64,000 nucleotides of DNA, taken from positions 1 to 64,000 of the forward strand of contig CABHOY010000036.1 in NCBI GenBank assembly GCA_902168105.1, read 5' to 3'. The notes under the pieces are model-generated. The model saw only the letters and a program-made list of their open reading frames with translations. It was not told the origin of the DNA and did not search any database. Below, piece after piece: positions 61,859-64,000 of this stretch. Each line of letters opens with the position of its first letter. Position 1 is the stretch's first letter. This stretch comes from an uncultured Flavihumibacter sp. (GTDB lineage Bacteria > Bacteroidota > Bacteroidia > Chitinophagales > Chitinophagaceae). The position numbers and the translations under genes are program-made.

Positions 61859-62592
61859 ATGAGGTATTTTTTATTTATGGACGAGTCGGGAGACCATGGC
61901 TTGGCAATTGTAAATGTTGGATTTCCAATTTTCCTGCTTTGTGGAGTCGTCATGGCAGAAGATAAATACTTTGCTATGAGAGACCATATGAATGCCATTA
62001 AACATGAAATATGGGGTAGTAAAACTGTCGTATTTCATTCAAGAGATATAAGGAAGTGCGAGAAAGAGTTTCAGGTGCTTTTTGATTTGAATATCAAGAA
62101 GAAATTATACCTGGTATTAACGACCTGGTATCATCACATGAATATAAGATCATTGTTTCTGCGATAAAAAAGCACGAATACATTCATAAGCATGGGCGTA
62201 TTACGGATGATGTATATGCATTATGTCTATCGTTTATTGTAGAGCGTGCAGTGTTTCTATTGGATGATATGCCTGGAGCTGGAAAGGAGTTATGTATTGT
62301 AATAGAAGAGAGAGGTAAAAAGGAAGATAACAAGCTGCGAGAGCATTTCCAGAGAATAAAAGCGAAAGGTACCGGATATGTCAATGCTAAGAGATTGGCT
62401 GAATATAATATTCAGATACACTTTAGAAATAAAAAAGCAAACGTTAACGGTTTACAATTGGCGGATCTTGTTGCATATCTTATTGCCAGATACATTATAG
62501 ATCCAAAACAAGCAAATCCGGCATTTGACGTATGTGCCAAAAAAATTTATGAGAAGCGTGGGCAACGCTATGGGCTTAAAATATACCCATAA
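61859..62592 (+). pseudogene. DUF3800 protein, broken by a frameshift
   Basis: The 5' frame (61859-62167) encodes the DUF3800 N-terminus with DESGDHGLAIV and HSRDIRKCEKEF. The 3' part in another frame (open to 62592, evident from about 62115) encodes the remainder: INDLVSSHEYKIIVSAIKKH, IVIEERGKKED, and the conserved NGLQLADLVAYLIARYI. Adding one base near 62112-62116 would join them into ~244 residues. DUF3800 has acidic residues recalling RNase-H-like nucleases and is frequent in mobile or defence regions. The gene is AT-richer than its neighbours, consistent with transfer. A sequencing error is possible. Confidence 0.78.
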
Positions 62593-62830
62593 AAATAAAA
62601 AGCCCGGCTTTCACCAGACTTTTTACCGATCGGGGACACCCCGGTCCAAGTATTTTAAACAAATTAATTGCTTATCCAAAACTAAGGATTAGATTTTTTA
62701 TAGGCAAAAAAGTTTTTAAAAAGACAAATTCTGAATTCCTATAAATTGATAATAATTAGTTTATTAGGGTTGCTATTACATTTGTTCAATTCGTATATGG
62801 AATTATTTAATAGCGAAATCATCTTTCACA
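62593..62830. other. Intergenic AT-rich region
   Basis: No gene seen. A partly paired sequence with AAAAAGCCCGG (62600 area) and CCAGACTTTTT could end the DUF3800 transcript, and a small CGGGG-ACA-CCCCG hairpin follows. The rest is AT-rich. Confidence 0.4.
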
Positions 62831-62831
62831 G

Positions 62832-62871
62832 AAAATAAGAACGGGCGGTCGGAGTCTCCCGGCCGCCCGTT
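62832..62871 (-). terminator. Terminator of the ECF sigma gene
   Basis: AACGGGCGG (62840-62848) pairs with CCGCCCGTT (62863-62871), with a further CGG/CCG inside. On the minus strand it is followed by CTTATTTTC. It lies 20 bp past the sigma stop. Confidence 0.7.
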
Positions 62872-62891
62872 GATGGCAAGCAAAAAAAGGA

Positions 62892-63464
62892 TTACAAACA
62901 AATCTGTTTCTCCGTCATCATCTTCCGGAGATTTATTAGACCATATCTCATACGGCCTAATGCGGTATTGATACTCACTTGCGTGAGGTCTGCTATCTCT
63001 TTAAAGCTCAGATCTGCATAGTGGCGGAGGATGATCACTTCCCGTTGTTCTTCCGGCAGCATATCCAACATCCTTCTTACACGGTCGTGGCTTTGTGCTG
63101 TGATCATTTTTTCTTCCGCACTGCTTTCACTGAAATTCAGTACGTTGAAAATATCTTTATCGTCACTGGTCTTGATGATAGGCGTACGCTTGATCTTACG
63201 GAAGTGGTCTACACAAAGGTTGTGCGCAATACGCATGGCCCATGGGAGAAACTTTCCTTTCTCAGTGTAGCGTTCAGCTCTAATGGTATCGATGATCTTT
63301 ATAAAGGTATCCTGGAATATGTCTTCAGCCAGGAACGCATCTTTCACAAGTAATACGATAGAGGTATAGAGCTTATCTTTGTGCCTGTGCACTAATTCTT
63401 CCAATGCGGAAGCGTGACCCTTTTTGAAAAGAGTAATCAGTTGCTCATCACTTAGTTTGTACAT
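62892..63464 (-). CDS. ECF RNA polymerase sigma-70 factor (second)
   Basis: The 190-residue sigma factor has region 2 (AEDIFQDTFIKIIDTIRAERY, FLPWAMRIAHNLCVDHFRK) and region 4 (LPEEQREVIILRHYADLSFKEIADLTQVSINTALGRM). It lacks an adjacent FecR or other anti-sigma gene, unlike the one at 1794, and fits a conserved stand-alone ECF type of Bacteroidota. MYKLSDEQ at 63464 is taken as the start; ATG 63473 is also in frame. Confidence 0.92.
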   Translation of the reverse strand: MYKLSDEQLITLFKKGHASALEELVHRHKDKLYTSIVLLVKDAFLAEDIFQDTFIKIIDTIRAERYTEKGKFLPWAMRIAHNLCVDHFRKIKRTPIIKTSDDKDIFNVLNFSESSAEEKMITAQSHDRVRRMLDMLPEEQREVIILRHYADLSFKEIADLTQVSINTALGRMRYGLINLRKMMTEKQICL

Positions 63465-63771
63465 TATTTGCATAAACTTCTACAATAGCGGGTTTAAAAT
63501 AAAAATAGGACTTGTGACAGTCGTAGGAAAAAATGTGTAGAGTTTATGCTATAATAGGTAGTTTTTAGTTTGATAAAATAGAAATCGGAGTGGCCTCCAA
63601 TACTCATCTAATGCAAATATAAAGTAATAGTTCAATAAAACAATCCCTCATTCGTGCAATTTTCGGAGGATTTATTTCCCTGGGGAACCCTCTGAAGTTA
63701 TGCGTGGTAGCAGGTTTGCCGCATAACACGTTCAGGTATAACGGAAATCTCCCGGAATGGTTTACTTTCGG
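63465..63771. other. Divergent intergenic region sigma-uvrA
   Basis: No gene is visible in this AT-rich gap. An 8-bp inverted repeat GTTATGCG/CGCATAAC (63697-63704 and 63720-63727, 15-base spacer) lies 44 bp upstream of the uvrA -7 box and could be an operator. Confidence 0.4.
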
Positions 63772-63779
63772 TATTTTTG
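63772..63779 (+). promoter_or_regulatory. Possible -7 box of uvrA
   Basis: TATTTTTG matches TAnnTTTG and ends 8 bp before the uvrA ATG at 63788. No clear -33 element at the expected spacing. Confidence 0.45.
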
Positions 63780-63787
63780 CATCCATT

Positions 63788-64000
63788 ATGGCTACTAAAG
63801 TGAAGAAAACGGAAACAATAATTGACGATCAGTCAGTTAGTATGCAAGATCAGATTTTCATTAAAGGCGCTCGCGTTCATAACCTCAAAAATGTGAGCGT
63901 TGGCATCCCTCGGAGCAAGCTGGTAGTAGTGACAGGAGTATCCGGTTCCGGCAAGTCTTCATTGACCATGGACACATTGTATGCTGAAGGTCAGCGCCGT
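63788..64000 (+). CDS. uvrA: Excinuclease ABC subunit UvrA (3' truncated by window)
   Basis: Only the first 71 codons are present. After a short variable N-terminus the UvrA start is clear ([20 protein letters not shown]), followed by Walker [26 protein letters not shown]. UvrA recognises bulky DNA lesions and loads UvrB in nucleotide-excision repair. The gene runs off the right edge in frame. Confidence 0.93.
   Translation, partial: MATKVKKTETIIDDQSVSMQDQIFIKGARVHNLKNVSVGIPRSKLVVVTGVSGSGKSSLTMDTLYAEGQRR

Noticed and set aside
63604..63786. 60-aa minus-strand open frame upstream of uvrA
   Set aside because: It covers the uvrA promoter box and the inverted repeat; no protein features.

Overview
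The window is a stretch of chromosome from a Bacteroidota bacterium, most likely a Chitinophagaceae (Chitinophaga-like) species. This is inferred from the gene families: type IX secretion and gliding genes (gldA, gldJ, porU, porV, PorP/SprF), two ECF sigma factors (one with a FecR anti-sigma), the bacillithiol gene bshA, many lipoproteins, and Bacteroidota-type TAnnTTTG boxes a few bases ahead of start codons. No rRNA, tRNA, CRISPR array or intact insertion sequence was seen. Bases 1-23 are not genomic: they match the end of the Illumina Nextera read-2 adapter, so the contig begins inside a Gly-rich coding repeat. The right edge cuts uvrA after 71 codons.

Layout. 24-745: 3' part of a 2H phosphoesterase with a Gly-rich RNA-binding-like N-terminus. 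809-3710: a minus-strand GIN-domain lipoprotein / ECF sigma / FecR group and a small secreted protein. 4031-12286: Bax inhibitor-1 family protein, an orphan 2-oxoacid:ferredoxin oxidoreductase alpha subunit, a Gfo/Idh/MocA oxidoreductase with a nucleoside-permease-like MFS carrier, a DUF2071 protein and endonuclease III. 12528-15261: eno-ftsB/divIC and gldA. 15581-25382: a 12-gene tellurite-type (Ter) stress-response operon. 25668-29170: an unknown protein, a histidine kinase remnant, an LytM peptidase and Bcp. 29242-35999: gldJ facing away from porU-porV. 36127-41313: ispF-dut-TPR lipoprotein-DUF4292 lipoprotein-EnvC-like protein. 41636-48360: bshA, an M28 peptidase, a tetrapyrrole-methylase-family enzyme with an EI24 protein, PorP/SprF and upp. 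48492-56269: a YfbK-like VWA protein, anmK, a WYL regulator with ade, and a 1-Cys peroxiredoxin. 56616-60045: an rRNA-modification operon (rlmN, an rsuA/rluB-type gene, an rluA-type gene). 60501-63464: 3-oxoadipyl-CoA thiolase, a frameshifted DUF3800 gene and a second ECF sigma factor. 63788 onward: uvrA.

The most system-like locus is the Ter operon. It has three TerD proteins, three von Willebrand A proteins, a HAD phosphatase-like protein, a phosphoribosyltransferase-like protein, a small membrane protein, a PP2C phosphatase, a protein kinase and TerC, with short gaps or overlaps throughout. The last part reproduces the known TerY-phosphatase-kinase triad next to TerC. Unusual features are an Ig-like (He_PIG-type) domain on the phosphatase, matching Pro-rich tails on two VWA paralogues, an unknown two-helix membrane protein, and a 67-bp out-of-frame overlap between the phosphoribosyltransferase and terD genes.

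Several non-coding structures stand out: an 88-bp spacer-less perfect palindrome (60274-60361), a 140-bp fold-back with nested stems (51882-52021), a 180-bp element bounded by 10-bp inverted repeats (41433-41612), and a terminator with 25-bp perfect arms (29177-29231). Family calls are from reading sequence and motifs; no database search was run.
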